Shown here piece after piece: positions 23,160-33,199 of a stretch of DNA of 64,000 bases (its first letter is position 1; each line of letters opens with the position of its first letter). This DNA is from Phytophthora sp. 'mugwort' (Eukaryota > Oomycota > Peronosporomycetes > Peronosporales > Peronosporaceae). The DNA lies in the NCBI GenBank assembly GCA_033558025.1, contig JAUCEF010000014.1:2046001-2110000 (forward strand), in the 5' to 3' direction. The position numbers and the translations under genes are program-made. The notes under the pieces are model-generated. The model was not told the DNA's origin. It did not search any database and saw nothing but the letters and a program-made list of their open reading frames with translations.

Positions 23160-24260
23160 CTGTGGATAATGGTACCGCTTCAGACGGCCCGCGTAGAACG
23201 TCGGGTGGATGGTCATCGACTTAGGCAGGTCATAGTACATGCTGCACCATGCCTGGCCAGGACCGCGGAGGTTCCAATGAAGCGGTGCTTCAGCTTGCTG
23301 CTGCCAACAGAACTTACCGTGGCGAGTGGTAAGTTCCTATTGTCTAGTATGACTAATTCACCCACTTTAGATACGTTTATGTTTCCTCTTCCTTGTCTGT
23401 CTGAGTACTCCTTTTGTTTGTCCTGTGCCGCTGTCATGGCATCACGGACACGGATGATTACGTTCAGTCTGGTGTCTATAAAGACTCCACTTGTTTCCGC
23501 AAGGAAACAGGTCTCATATCCGAGCCCTGGGAGGAAAGTGCTTTCGAGCCACTCCCCCACTTAGAACGGAAGACGGAGTGCTGCCTCGCAAGTGAGCGGC
23601 ACCCGTGGATGGCGTAAACCATTCAGATAGAACGCGGTATACCCGGTCGAGTGCGTGAACCGCAGTAGTTGAGTGCAAACTCAACTACTGGCAGGCGTTC
23701 TGACCAAGTGCGAGGAGCCTCCGCACAGACACTGCGTAAAGTGTCCTCAAGCACTCGGTTGACACGCTCCGTCTGCCCATTCGTCTGAGGATGATCGGCA
23801 GTGGACATGTGCAGCCTCATTCCAAGTAGTTGGAACAGCGCTCGCTAGAATGCAGCGGTAAACCGCGGGTCACGAATGGAGACGATTGTCTCCGGCAGAC
23901 AATGATGACGGAAAACGCCATCCAGGAACAACTTCGCAGCCTGTTCTCCGGTCTCTGTGTCTTCGACCGGAGCAAGACGCACCATCTTGCTCAGGCGGCA
24001 CAAAAACACCAAGGTGCCGGTGTTTCCGTGGCTGTTGGCCTGAAGTCCAAAAATGAAGTCAAGACTCATCGACTTCCAGCCGTCTGCTGGAACGGCGAGG
24101 CTCTGCAAAGGAGAAGAGACACGCCCGGCGGGTTTTACCCGTTGACATGTTTCACATGTCTTCACGTATTGTGCGACCCACTTGTACATGTAGGTCCTCC
24201 AAAAGTACTGAGCGACCGACTGGAATGTGTTCTCGCGGCCAAGTGACCGCTGGACGGCGC
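23160..24260 (-). pseudogene. Integrase of element G1
   Basis: Pieces in order on the - strand: the zinc-binding end KTCETCQRVKPAGRV (24,160), the core start SLDFIFGL (first Asp), VSIRDPRF (second Asp, 23,870), HPQTNGQTERVNRVLEDTL (third acidic residue, 23,780), and the C-terminal HPTFYAGRLKRYHYP (about 23,200). The catalytic D-D-E set is present, but stops and frameshifts separate the blocks, so the enzyme is inactive. The sequence is close in wording to the integrase of element G2 (57.9-59.3 kb). Confidence 0.8.
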
Positions 24261-25585
24261 ATTGTGCGCCTCATGTAGGATTTCAAACTTGAGATCCTCG
24301 TCGTTTGGTACGACTACCCTTGGGGGTTCATGGGGCTCCACTCGATAGTAGAACAGGACATCGGCCCACTCGTGTCGATGGGGCCGGGCTCTCTGACGTG
24401 GTGTGATCCATTCGGCCTTGGCTTTCATGCCAGAGGCCAGGAAACGCACCAGAGGTGCCAGGGCTTCATCGCCCCGATACGCCATGCGTATCTGATCGTA
24501 CAGATCCGTCGTGGCACGTCTTATGAGCGCCAGCGCATAGTCCGGCCTGCCTGACAACGCATCGGCAAGCACGTTGAGCTTGTCAGGCTTGTACTCGACG
24601 CGGAAGTTGTATTCCGAGAAGAAATACAGCCACCTCGCCATCCGTTGGGACAAATGGGGCGAATTCGTCGCCGTCCGTAAGGATGTGTGGTCTGTGTAGA
24701 TCACAAAGGACTGGGAGCCCAGGCGGTGCACCCGGAACTTGACAAGGGCGTACTTCATGGCAAGGAGGTCCTTGTCATGAACGGGGTAGTTCCGTTCGGC
24801 AGCCTTGATTTGCCTGGAATGAAACGAGATCACTCGTTCACATCCTGCTGCATCGTGCTGCAGTAATGCACACCCGATTGCATAATCGAATGCATCACAG
24901 ACGACGCTGAACGGCTTCGTCTTGTCCGGCAGTGCCAGGATAGGCGCCTTCTGAAGGTTTGCCTTGACATTGTCAAAGGCGTCTTGGTGCTCACGCCCCC
25001 AGTGCCAGTCGGTATCCTTCTTTAGAAGATCCGACAAGGGTCTAGCCATACCCGCGAACCCTTCGCTTTACTTATGGAGGTAGTTGGCCAAGACCAACCA
25101 CTTCCTCAGGTGCTTCTGGGACCTTAACGTTTGCCAAGCCGAAATGGCATTGACCTTCTCCGGAAAGGCTCGAACGCCAACGTTGCTAACGAAGCAAACG
25201 ATAACTTTGGGATCTCTTGCGCCGCGAAGACGCACTTGTTGATGTTAGTATAGAGCTTGTTCGCTCTCATGACCTCCAATCTCATGACCTCCAACACTCG
25301 ACGGAGGTGCTCCCAATGCACCCCCATAGCTGTCTTGCCTCCCTCGGTACGGCTATGGACGAAGATGTCGTCGAAGTACGACTGTGCGTACGCACGAAGT
25401 GGTCTAAGCAACTGCGTGATCAGGAGATTGAACGATGCCGGGGCATTAGACAGGCCCTGTGATATCACAAGCCACTCCCAGAGCATACCGCTCGGGGTGC
25501 TCACTGCGGTGAGCGGGATATCGCTTTCGCGCATCAGGATCTGGTAGTATCTGTCTATCGGATCAGGGCGCTGTATAACTCGCAC
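24162..25585 (-). pseudogene. Reverse transcriptase and RNase H of element G1
   Basis: The frame 25,585-25,124 holds the RT palm with FNLLITQLLRPL and the active site YFDDIFVHS (YFDD in place of the common YLDD). After a gap with a frame change, 25,049-24,162 holds the connection and RNase H: FSVVCDAFDYAIGCALLQHD (first Asp), RNYPVHDKDLLA (Glu region), VIYTDHTSLR (Asp) and ADALSGRPDY (last Asp). A 15-nt tandem duplication (CTCATGACCTCCAAT type, near 25,267-25,295) adds residues after the RT core. The spacing is typical of Ty3/gypsy pol. Confidence 0.8.
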
Positions 25586-25661
25586 ACGGCCATATTATTT
25601 AACAAACAGCCTTTTTTCCCGGGTAGGTGTCTGGGACGGCATCGTTGCGCTGCCCAGCTTA

Positions 25662-27228
25662 TTAAAAGCATGAACCAGACCCCACTTCCCGTTCGGCTTC
25701 CGAACGCAAAAGGTTGGCGTCGAGTGCAGCGATTTCGATTCCGCGAGATGCCTGCCTTGGCCTTTGCGGCGAAGAAGGCATCATGAACTCGCACTGCTCT
25801 CGAGGCAGTGGCCTTTGTCTGATGACACTATACTTTGTGCCCGGCGCGAGATCAATCTCATGCCTGATCCCACGATCCGGTGGGAATTGAGACGGTGGAT
25901 CCTTGAACACCACGTCCTCGAACGCCTTCATTAAAGGATACACTGGATCCTTCGGGCTCTTGAAAATTTCAGAAACCAAGCGCGAGGCACGCTGGGAGGA
26001 GAATGCCTCCAGGACGCCCTCATTCATAACCGAGGAGGAATTCAATTCCTCTGGAGTGGACTCTTGCTTCAAGAGTGCCACCTCCGCGATTTCTCCTGCC
26101 TTCAGGTCGGCTAGGAAGTCTGCAGGTGTCAACTCATCGAGGTTCAGGAGCTCTGACACCTCTGGCAGCGGACCTAGCTGGATGCCGCCTGCCTTGACCC
26201 GATGACCGGTCTCGCCGTCGAGGATGTGATAACACCCTTCCATGGCCGCGTCGGAAGAGCCCGGGCCCTGGGTTCCGAGTCGCTTGAAGCGACTCCAGTC
26301 TGAAATGACTTCAGACGCGACTTGCGGTGTCGATTATGTAGACCACGGCGACCGTGACGTGGTACGACGTTACCCACGTCTGTGGACGTCTCAATGACGA
26401 CGTCCAAAGCCTCTAGGGCTTCGTGTGGAATATGGTTGAAGTGCATTTCCCACTTCTTCTCTAATTAAGGTCTGGGCGACCTGGTGTAGAACAAGGTTAC
26501 CCAAACCGGAAGCGCCTCGCGCGCCTTCCTCGTCAGTTTCTGTCTGGGTGACTCGGTGTGGAACATGGTTTACCGCACACACACAGGAAGCGCCTCGCTC
26601 GTCTTCCTCGCCAGTTTCAGTCTGGGTGACTTGATGTGGACCTAGGTTACCCACCTGGTCGGCGCTGCCACCCGGCACCGCCACTCTTGAAGCCTTGGCC
26701 GCCGATCTAGATTCCGGCGGGGGCCGAGGGATATCCTGTAAGGACTGTCGCACTCGACCAGGTGCAGCTCTGCTGTCACCGCTTGTAGGGAGTCGCTCAA
26801 TATGTCGGTGGCTACCAAAACTTCACTGGATGCTCTTGCATCCCGGCGCCCCTTTCGGACACCCCAGTTCCTGGCAGAGGTGGGAACATGACGCACCAAT
26901 GCTTTGCCAGTAACTACGGGTCGGCTGGCCCCGATGGCTTTGTTTCGCCAATCGATCCATGGCTCATGTTTCTCGAGCCAGGGTATGCCCAGGATCAAGT
27001 CATACTTGTCCATCTTTAGGACAGTAATATGCTCCATGCTGTCAAGTCCTCGAACTTCACAGCTAGATCCACATGAATCTTGGGAAAGGGAATCACCGTT
27101 CCGTCGGCCAATTGTACCGACACTGTCTCGTTGTCTTTGCTTTCTCCTAAAGCATCGTCCAACTTGTTGCTGTTCTCCGCAACTGTCTGGCGGCGTGCGA
27201 AGTGCTTCGACGCCTCGGAGTCTATCAA
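25662..27228 (-). pseudogene. Protease and RT N-terminal region of element G1
   Basis: At 27,228 downward the frame reads MIDSEASKHFARRQTV, a retropepsin active site in which the expected D-S-G-A has become D-S-E-A, so the protease would be dead. YDLILGIPWLEKHEPWIDW (about 27,000) is the conserved flank after the protease in oomycete gypsy elements. Further on, FPPDRGIRHEIDLAPGTKY and YSVIRQRPLPREQ (about 25,850) mark the start of RT. Stops break the frames at 26,640-26,240. Confidence 0.7.
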
Positions 27229-27362
27229 GACTCGGAAGGAATGGGTATATCCCCGTACATTTACGTGTACTACTAACAGCCCACCGCGGCCCTTCTTCGA
27301 TTCGAGAATGCGAAGCCGCTCAGGGGGCTAAGTCTCCATGGTGCGCGCCACCCGTGCACCGC

Positions 27363-28040
27363 TCATGAAGGCTTATATCTTCCCCAGTAGCCCCCTATTG
27401 GTGTCAGACGTTCCCCTGTCCATGGGGTCGCGGCCTTTGCTAGCGACCCTTGAGCACGACGGGCTTGGGATGGAAACGTTTTCGTTGCCCCTACTCTTAG
27501 GCCGTCCATGAACACCGTCACCTTGATGTGTTCATGGAGTGGGTTTCCCACCAGGGATGCGGTGACTTCGCGCATCTCCTGGATGTACTCGTGCAGCTCA
27601 CGTCTTCCTGTTTACATGACAGGAAGCGTGTCCGCTGGCGGTACTCATTGGTCGCCGTGAGGAACGCGGCTCTAAGCTGTTCACACAGCTGAGCCCAGGA
27701 TGCGAAGCATCCAGGCGTTGTCACTTCCCGCGTATACGCCCAACCATTAGCACGCCGCGCAAGGTTGGAGAGGGTGAAAGCCACTCGGAGGACCTCCGAA
27801 GAGATGAGAGCCGCATCCGTGTGAGCTCTACTTCTCGCATCCGAAGGGAAGGTTTTCACCATCCTTCCCTTCAGCGGCTTGGGGTAGACCGGTTCGGCTC
27901 TGCGGCCAGAATCTGCAGGTTGCTCCGAACATGTTCGACGAGCCCCCGCTCGTACATATCGCGGTCTCGCGTTCGATCTGCTCAGCTTGCGTTGACGACG
28001 CCAAGCTTTGCAAGGCATCCATATCAAAGATGCCAGTCAT
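27363..28040 (-). pseudogene. Gag (capsid) remnant of element G1
   Basis: Two overlapping frames cover a retrotransposon gag-type capsid: the helical segment FTLSNLARRANGWAYTREVT, then CFASWAQLCEQLRAAFLTAT and YRQRTRFLSCKQ, the conserved W...F...F...Y pattern of Retrotrans_gag domains, and YIQEMREVTASLVGNPLHEH after a frame change near 27,570. A start at 28,040 (MTGIFDMDALQSLA) is plausible, about 120 bp inside the LTR boundary. Confidence 0.65.
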
Positions 28041-28163
28041 CTAGCGAACGGACTCAAACTTTGAGCCGTTCAGATAAGGAAACTCATTCCGGTCCATGTT
28101 TTGGGGACCAGATGTTTCAGGTAGTACCCGCGTAGGCGTGGATTGACTACACGTGCTACCAAG

Positions 28164-28526
28164 TGTGATGGGGCACACAACACCTTGTGCACAGGAAGTG
28201 TGACTTCCAAAGAGTATACAAACGCTCAGTGAACGGCAGTCCACTAGGCCCTGCCCTGTGGGACTGTTACCAAAATTAGGTAGATTTAAGACTGAATATA
28301 TAGGTGACCCCTTTTAATGCGACTACATATTAACTATTAGTCACCTATAAAGTACCCTAGATGTTATCCTATTGAGTGGCTCTGAGGTCTTTGTACCATA
28401 TATGTGGTACCTATCCATGACGTCAATACCGTTTGACGTCATAGTGCTGTTGGCTACATCACCTAGTGTACTTGGGTACACCTGCTCTGAAGAGTGCCAA
28501 GTCACCCTTCATGTAACCCCGTTACA
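28164..28526 (-). repeat. LTR of element G1 (5' end, - strand)
   Basis: Read on the - strand the LTR begins TGTAACGGGGTTACATGAAG (28,526) and ends in CATCACA (28,164), giving TG...CA ends and a length of about 363 bp. Its first about 130 bp match the LTR at 57,011-57,165 at roughly 85-90% by eye. It contains two exact TGACGTCA palindromes (28,418-28,425 and 28,434-28,441). The following sequence (CTTGGTAGCACGTG) is where a primer-binding site would lie. Confidence 0.7.
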
Positions 28527-28629
28527 TTATGCTTCTTGGCTATCGGGCGCTCGAAGCCTCCAGGTTTTGGACTATAGACAGCTTCTCTCCGCAGTGAACT
28601 TAAACTTCATCGTCACGACTCGCAATTGA

Positions 28630-29150
28630 CAATGAAAGGTGAAAAGCTGCTCCCTGAGCTCGACCGGCGTCGTCACTGAGGTTGGTGCTGAAATGGCAAT
28701 TGATTTATGCAAACTCCGGTCTGAAAATTCTGATAAATATTATCAAAGGTGGGGTACTGAAAGAGAGTGGGGCACTATCGGATGCCACCACTCAGACGCC
28801 ATATTTTGAGTGGTAGGTGGGTGGGGCATTACTAAAGGGATGGGCACAAGCTCAGGGTTTTCAGTACAACGGAGGCCTTCTCCAAGTGTCAATTTGAGCT
28901 GCCAAAAGTTCCAGATCACACACCTCGCGTTTTGGAGCTGGAGATCCAGCCATGTGTTCTGTCTGATCAACCGCGTACAAAGTATAAGGCGAGACACTTA
29001 ACGCATTGGTTGTGGTTGACTGGAAATCTAGTATCTCATGTGCAAACAAGCCGCAACAAAAATACCTCTTGGCCTCACTTATGACCGCTCGGCATGCATT
29101 AGTGGCTATGAGGCCTTTACGGTGAAATCGCACAGCGGTCTGAATGTCGC
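28630..29150 (-). other. Unrecognised - strand coding-like fragment
   Basis: Frames at 29,133-28,861 and 28,997-28,743 together read like one frame-shifted protein (for example LYAVDQTEHMAGSPAPKREV continuing to VPIPLVMPHPPTTQNMASEW). No domain is recognised. It lies between the G1 LTR and a dispersed repeat, so it may be a captured gene piece or transposon debris. Confidence 0.3.
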
Positions 29151-29157
29151 GAGTTGG

Positions 29158-29690
29158 CCTGTTGGGGGAAGGACGACAGTCGTTATAGGGCTAGTAAGTA
29201 TTGGAGCGGTAGGTATTAAAGACTAACAATCCAATACAAGATATGTAAAGGAAATTAGACTAAAGCTTTAACATGTAAATTCACGACTGACCCTAGTCCT
29301 CGTTGGTCTCAAGTACCTCGCAGACGTCCTTGCACGCACTCAGCCCTTCAACACTCGCTTACCCTTTCGTACCTCCTTGAACTTGCTAGAGGACACGGAT
29401 TCATAATCCCCGCCTTCCGATAACCCGGCCTCCCTTGAATCGCCCTCTTGGCATCCATCCTAGGCCTTCGATACCTTCCTTAGCTCCCACTGTCAGCAAG
29501 CGTTACGTGGATCGGCAACCACGAGGATCAGGTCGGTCCACACACGGCTAAGCCCTCCAGCCGATACGACTCGGACCGTCCCACACCTCATGGGCCTGGG
29601 CCGCCGCCTCGTCCTCGTCCTCGCCACGTCCCCGTCCCAGACGGTAGCCACTGTGACCGACAATTCCACTCGGGACATCCTCCCCGACTA
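29158..29690 (+). repeat. Dispersed repeat, copy 1 (direct repeat with 40,928-41,420)
   Basis: The stretch begins TGTTGGGGGAAGG and includes AACAATCCAATACAAGATAT and a long identical block around CACGACTGACCCTA. The same order recurs at 40,928-41,420 in the same orientation. The TGTT...start is LTR-like, but a clean CA end is not seen. The copies may be LTRs of one nested element or two independent insertions. Confidence 0.65.
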
Positions 29691-29699
29691 CCGCTCGGC

Positions 29700-30760
29700 G
29701 CCCTCGTTGACCCGCCGCTGCTTGCCGGCTAGCCTCTTTGCACCGGTTTGCTTCTTCAATCTGGCTGGCTGGGCTTTATTTCTTAGCTTAGGGTTCTCGT
29801 GATGCAAATCTAAGGGGCCACTCAATGTGGGTACGCAAACTCAGGGCGTGTACAGAGTACCGTCATCCATCCGACAGAACGCTTCACTTAACCGTTCTAC
29901 ATCCCTCCAAGTCACCCTTCCACGCCGAGTAACCGTCTTAAGCCACCCGCACGGGACCGTGACCGTCGGACACCCGCGCGTACCCTTAGTCAAGACTGAA
30001 ATAGGCCCGCTGCCACGAGCGCGAAACACGCTTACACGGCCTCCCGCATTATCCGTGACACCTTTTGGCGAGAGCCTTCCGAGAAGTCTCCAAACATCCA
30101 AGTGATATAAAATGCACTCATTTTCCACCAACAGTTCCGCTCTTGAGCTTCACTTTGATAACCGTTTCGTTCCATTTTCTACGAGCTCAAAGCCAACATA
30201 TCCCACTCGACACTTACACCATCAACAAGTCTTCATCGCCGCGTCGTCGTTTGCATCGGACATGCGGGCTCGTCGTCTCAACGCAAGCAGGCGCATCTTC
30301 GGCGTTCCGCTTCGTCGAAGGCGGCCACCATCGACTCATGTTAGCGGGTATCACTAGCGACCGTACCAGCCAGAAGGTCTCGTAAATTTGCACCTAATAC
30401 AAGGTACTTGATATCACGGTTGACCTTTCTCTTCACAACCACTTCTAGCGGAGGGGAGTCCATTCCTGTGATAACCGTGTCATCCCTTCCAACCGGCACC
30501 GTTCCACGAAGCTCGAGGCAGGTAGGTCGGACTCTTCCTAGGGACCTTCACCGACCGCTTCGTCCAGGTTCACGCCTTCAGGCACTACATCCATGTACGA
30601 TCGAGTCCATCGACCTCTGAAACGTTTCAACCCGGTTCACATCGACCGACACCGTCCGGTTCGACTTTGTCATGGACACGGTCGCGGACCGTGCCAGGAG
30701 AACGCTACTTTCGTCCGGGCTTCACCCCTCTTGGCTCGGAAGAATTGATACACCCAGACC
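29700..30760. other. Unannotated repeat-like stretch
   Basis: Short open frames on both strands are Ser/Arg/Pro-rich, without recognisable motifs. Given an integrase remnant at 30.8 kb and a repeat at 29.2 kb, this is probably decayed retroelement sequence, but I cannot place any domain in it. Confidence 0.35.
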
Positions 30761-30767
30761 GGATACC

Positions 30768-31444
30768 CTATTTCGAAGTGCACTTCCTGCTGCTTACTGA
30801 GCCTCTGCTCATGCCTGTGTTGCGCTGCCGTTCCACCAGCATCCGGGCGTCCTTCAGCGACCGAAGCAAATCATGGCTATACTTCGCCACTTCATTACTC
30901 TTGCACTGCTTCCCCATATTGAGGAATGCCACTTCGAGACGTAGGACGGGATCAAGCCCGTAAAGCGAGAAGAACGGGGTGTCTACTATGGCTTCGTGGT
31001 ACACCGTCCTATAAGCAGATTGAACCTGCGGCAGGTAGACGTCCAATCCGTCTGCGCCCGCTAGCATGCACCCGTAACATTCCAATAAGCGTGCCATTAA
31101 ACAGTTCCACCAATCCTTGCGTCTGCGGATGGTAGGCAGCCCGTACAATGTTTCTTTAATGGCCGGCCGAGATCCCATCTGGATCTGATCAAGATGTTTG
31201 GGCGACCAATACAACGGTAGCCCATTGCCCTCAGCAGCAATACCGTATCTTCCACGAGTTGTTTGATACTGGTGCTGTTCAACGGTTGAGTGAGCTCCGG
31301 GCCTAAAATCGGCCATTTTGCTTGAGCCATGGCCACTGGTGCGAACATCGTCATCCACTTAGACTGGGACCTCATCGCCTCGCCGAGTCGCGCCAACACC
31401 TTGTTCGTACTCGGCGTGTCGGTGTGACGTGTTGCTCTTGGCAC
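30768..31444 (-). pseudogene. Integrase C-terminal remnant of a further LTR element
   Basis: On the - strand, across one frameshift (about 31,100), the sequence reads HPQTQGLVELFNGTLIGML (integrase block with the catalytic Glu position) and then YLPQVQSAYRTVYHEAIVDT and PFFSLYGLDPVLRLEVAFL. This is the standard end of an integrase core domain. The family wording differs from elements G1 and G2, so it is a separate element. No RT was found nearby on this strand. Confidence 0.65.
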
Positions 31445-31892
31445 TAGGGGTGGACGTTCCCTTGCGCAACACCGTGATCTTCATCGTCCACATCATCGTC
31501 GAGTTCAGCGGCGTGGTTACGCTCAACTGGGCGAAGATTTCCCATCCGGCTCACTTGGTGCGATATCTCGTCGAGCCCCGCATGCAACTCGGCTGTCGTC
31601 TTCACATACTAGACTTCCGCCTTCACTTCATACGCTTCATCACTCCCTCCTTCATCCTCTTGGTCTTCAGTCTCGTCTTCTTCAAACCGAACACTTTCGA
31701 CGATTTCCGCCGTCAGGTCAGCGATCAGCTCGCCAGCTGAGTTCGACCCCGCAAGGGGTGAATCGGCGGCGGTCGCTGGGCAGGCTCTGCGTGACGTCGA
31801 CATTTCCCCTGACCATCCTGCTCAGTACTTGAAATTTGGTTAATTTGGCACCTGCGAAAACAAGCACACCCTGTTCACGGGTCGCGTTATCA
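31445..31892 (-). other. Acidic low-complexity stretch next to the inverted LTR-like repeat
   Basis: The only sizeable frame (31,609-31,803) encodes an acidic peptide (EDETEDQEDEGGSDEAYEV). I cannot assign it. It is bounded on the right by the inverted repeat at 31,893. Confidence 0.3.
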
Positions 31893-32455
31893 CTTGTGGT
31901 ATTGCCGCACACACAAATTCGTCATACGTGGTTACTTAGGCAAGAATCACAACAATAGCCGAGCTAGTCGGCCCTTGTTGGCCTGCGCTGGGTTGTCCCT
32001 AGCGTTCGGCCCTTCCGGGACAGTGGTGGCTCGCTTCCGCCGAGACCAAGTGCCCCAAGCCAGTCAATACACGAGGTCAGCTGAGCTGACTGTCTCTGGC
32101 TTAGATATCCGTGTCCTCCGCTAAAGGGCGGACGACAGCGCGTAAGCGCTGTGACGGGTCGCCGAGAGCAAAGGCTTCTCGGCTAGAAGTGTTACGGTAC
32201 CCGGGCTGTACGGCGTACCGGCCCGCCGAGTTCGGCAGGACTTGTTCCTTTGCGGTTGGCGAGACACGCCCTTCCACGGGTCGACCTACTTCTCTTGGCT
32301 CTACTAGTCAACACCCTACATGCTATGCCTCTCGGGTGTCAACGGTAACCATAATCCAGCACGTGCAGGGACTTATCGGATAGTGTATACTTGTCTTGGA
32401 CTTGGGAAAAGTTCCTCTGTTAATATTTTATCTCCCGACCCCCAAGGAGCTCCTC
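31893..32455 (+). repeat. LTR-like repeat, + orientation (inverted partner at 40,240-40,812)
   Basis: The stretch starts TGTGGTATTGCCGCACAC and ends near CCCCAAGGAGCTCCTCCTAA. The whole length recurs in reverse complement at 40,240-40,812 with an estimated 85-90% identity. Both copies translate to the same spurious peptides, which confirms the match. The arms bracket about 7.8 kb of nested retroelement sequence. Confidence 0.75.
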
Positions 32456-32569
32456 CTAATGTTATCTATGTCATGTAATTCATCCAGTCGGGTAGCCGAA
32501 TTGTTAGCTGACTTCGTACTGAGCGATCAGTACCGTGGTTGCGTACTTAAGTTCGATGCGTGAGCCACT

Positions 32570-33178
32570 TCATCTGGCGTCCACTACACCATACCGGCTC
32601 GGCCGTGGCTTCACGGTTCTTAGGCACCAACTCGGCTCTTTCGATGGCAGCTTTGCTGCGCGGACTCGCAGGCTTCCCGGATGGATGGCACGCTGCTGCT
32701 CAGTGAGCTGTGAAGAAGACGGCAGCGACTCGTGCTCGTCCTCCGATAACTCGTAGTCCACCTCGTGGGAGACATATTCAGGAAGCGGGCTTTCTGGGGC
32801 CACCGGCACGTCCTGTATGGGATCCGTAGGCATCTTGCCCTTGGCCTCCACGTCAGCGACGGGCGTCACTGCGAGAGGCTTGGACGGGGCCACCTCATCA
32901 GGCGCATCGACGCACAGGTCCTTGGTCATATCCTTCTTCGGGTACGTGGTTGCCTCCGGTGCGCTGGTCGGCGGGACCGCTTTGGTGGACGACGTGCTCG
33001 GCGGGGCCGCTTCGGCTGACGGAGTGATCGACGGGCGCTTTGGCAGACGGCGTACTCGCCGGAGCCAAGCTCTTCTCGGACGCAGGAGTCTTCGCCTTCT
33101 TGGCGGACGTAGCCTTGCTAGGCAAGACCTCGTCTGGAAGAACCCACCAACTGTTGAACCCGGCGGAAGAACCACCAA
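32570..33178 (-). pseudogene. Gag-like Pro/Ala-rich and acidic fragment
   Basis: This is a 202-codon - strand frame. Its first half is Pro/Ala/Thr/Lys-rich and its second half acidic (YVSHEVDYELSEDEHESLPS), ending in a basic patch. The composition suits a retroelement gag or nucleocapsid-adjacent region and not an enzyme. It may be the distal part of the - strand gag-like ORFs at 38.9-35.2 kb, split by the + strand pol block between them. That reconstruction is inference. Confidence 0.4.
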
Positions 33179-33199
33179 GGTCGGCTATACGAATACAGA

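Larger units (their letters stand above)
22400..28526 (-). mobile_element. Ty3/gypsy chromovirus, - strand (element G1)
   Basis: From right to left the element shows an LTR (28,526-28,164), gag (28,040-27,363), protease (27,228-26,900), RT (about 26,000-25,124), RNase H (25,049-24,300), integrase (24,260-23,160) and chromodomain (22,696-22,406). This is the gag-PR-RT-RH-IN-chromodomain order of chromoviruses. Each part is in a different frame and carries stops, so it is defective. No matching left (3') LTR was found between 17 and 22.4 kb. The 3' end instead overlaps the antisense ORF at 21,464-23,121. Confidence 0.85.

Noticed and set aside
22640..23224. 194-codon + strand ORF in another frame
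   Set aside because: It overlaps the better-supported antisense frame (22,351-23,121), has shadow-type composition and lacks the coiled coil.
28630..29150. A DDE transposase reading for the - strand fragment
   Set aside because: No catalytic Asp/Glu arrangement could be placed, so I left it unassigned.
32111..32383. 90-codon ORF, nearly the same as a - strand ORF at 40,319-40,591
   Set aside because: Both lie inside the inverted LTR-like repeats. The shared peptide reflects DNA duplication and has no domain.
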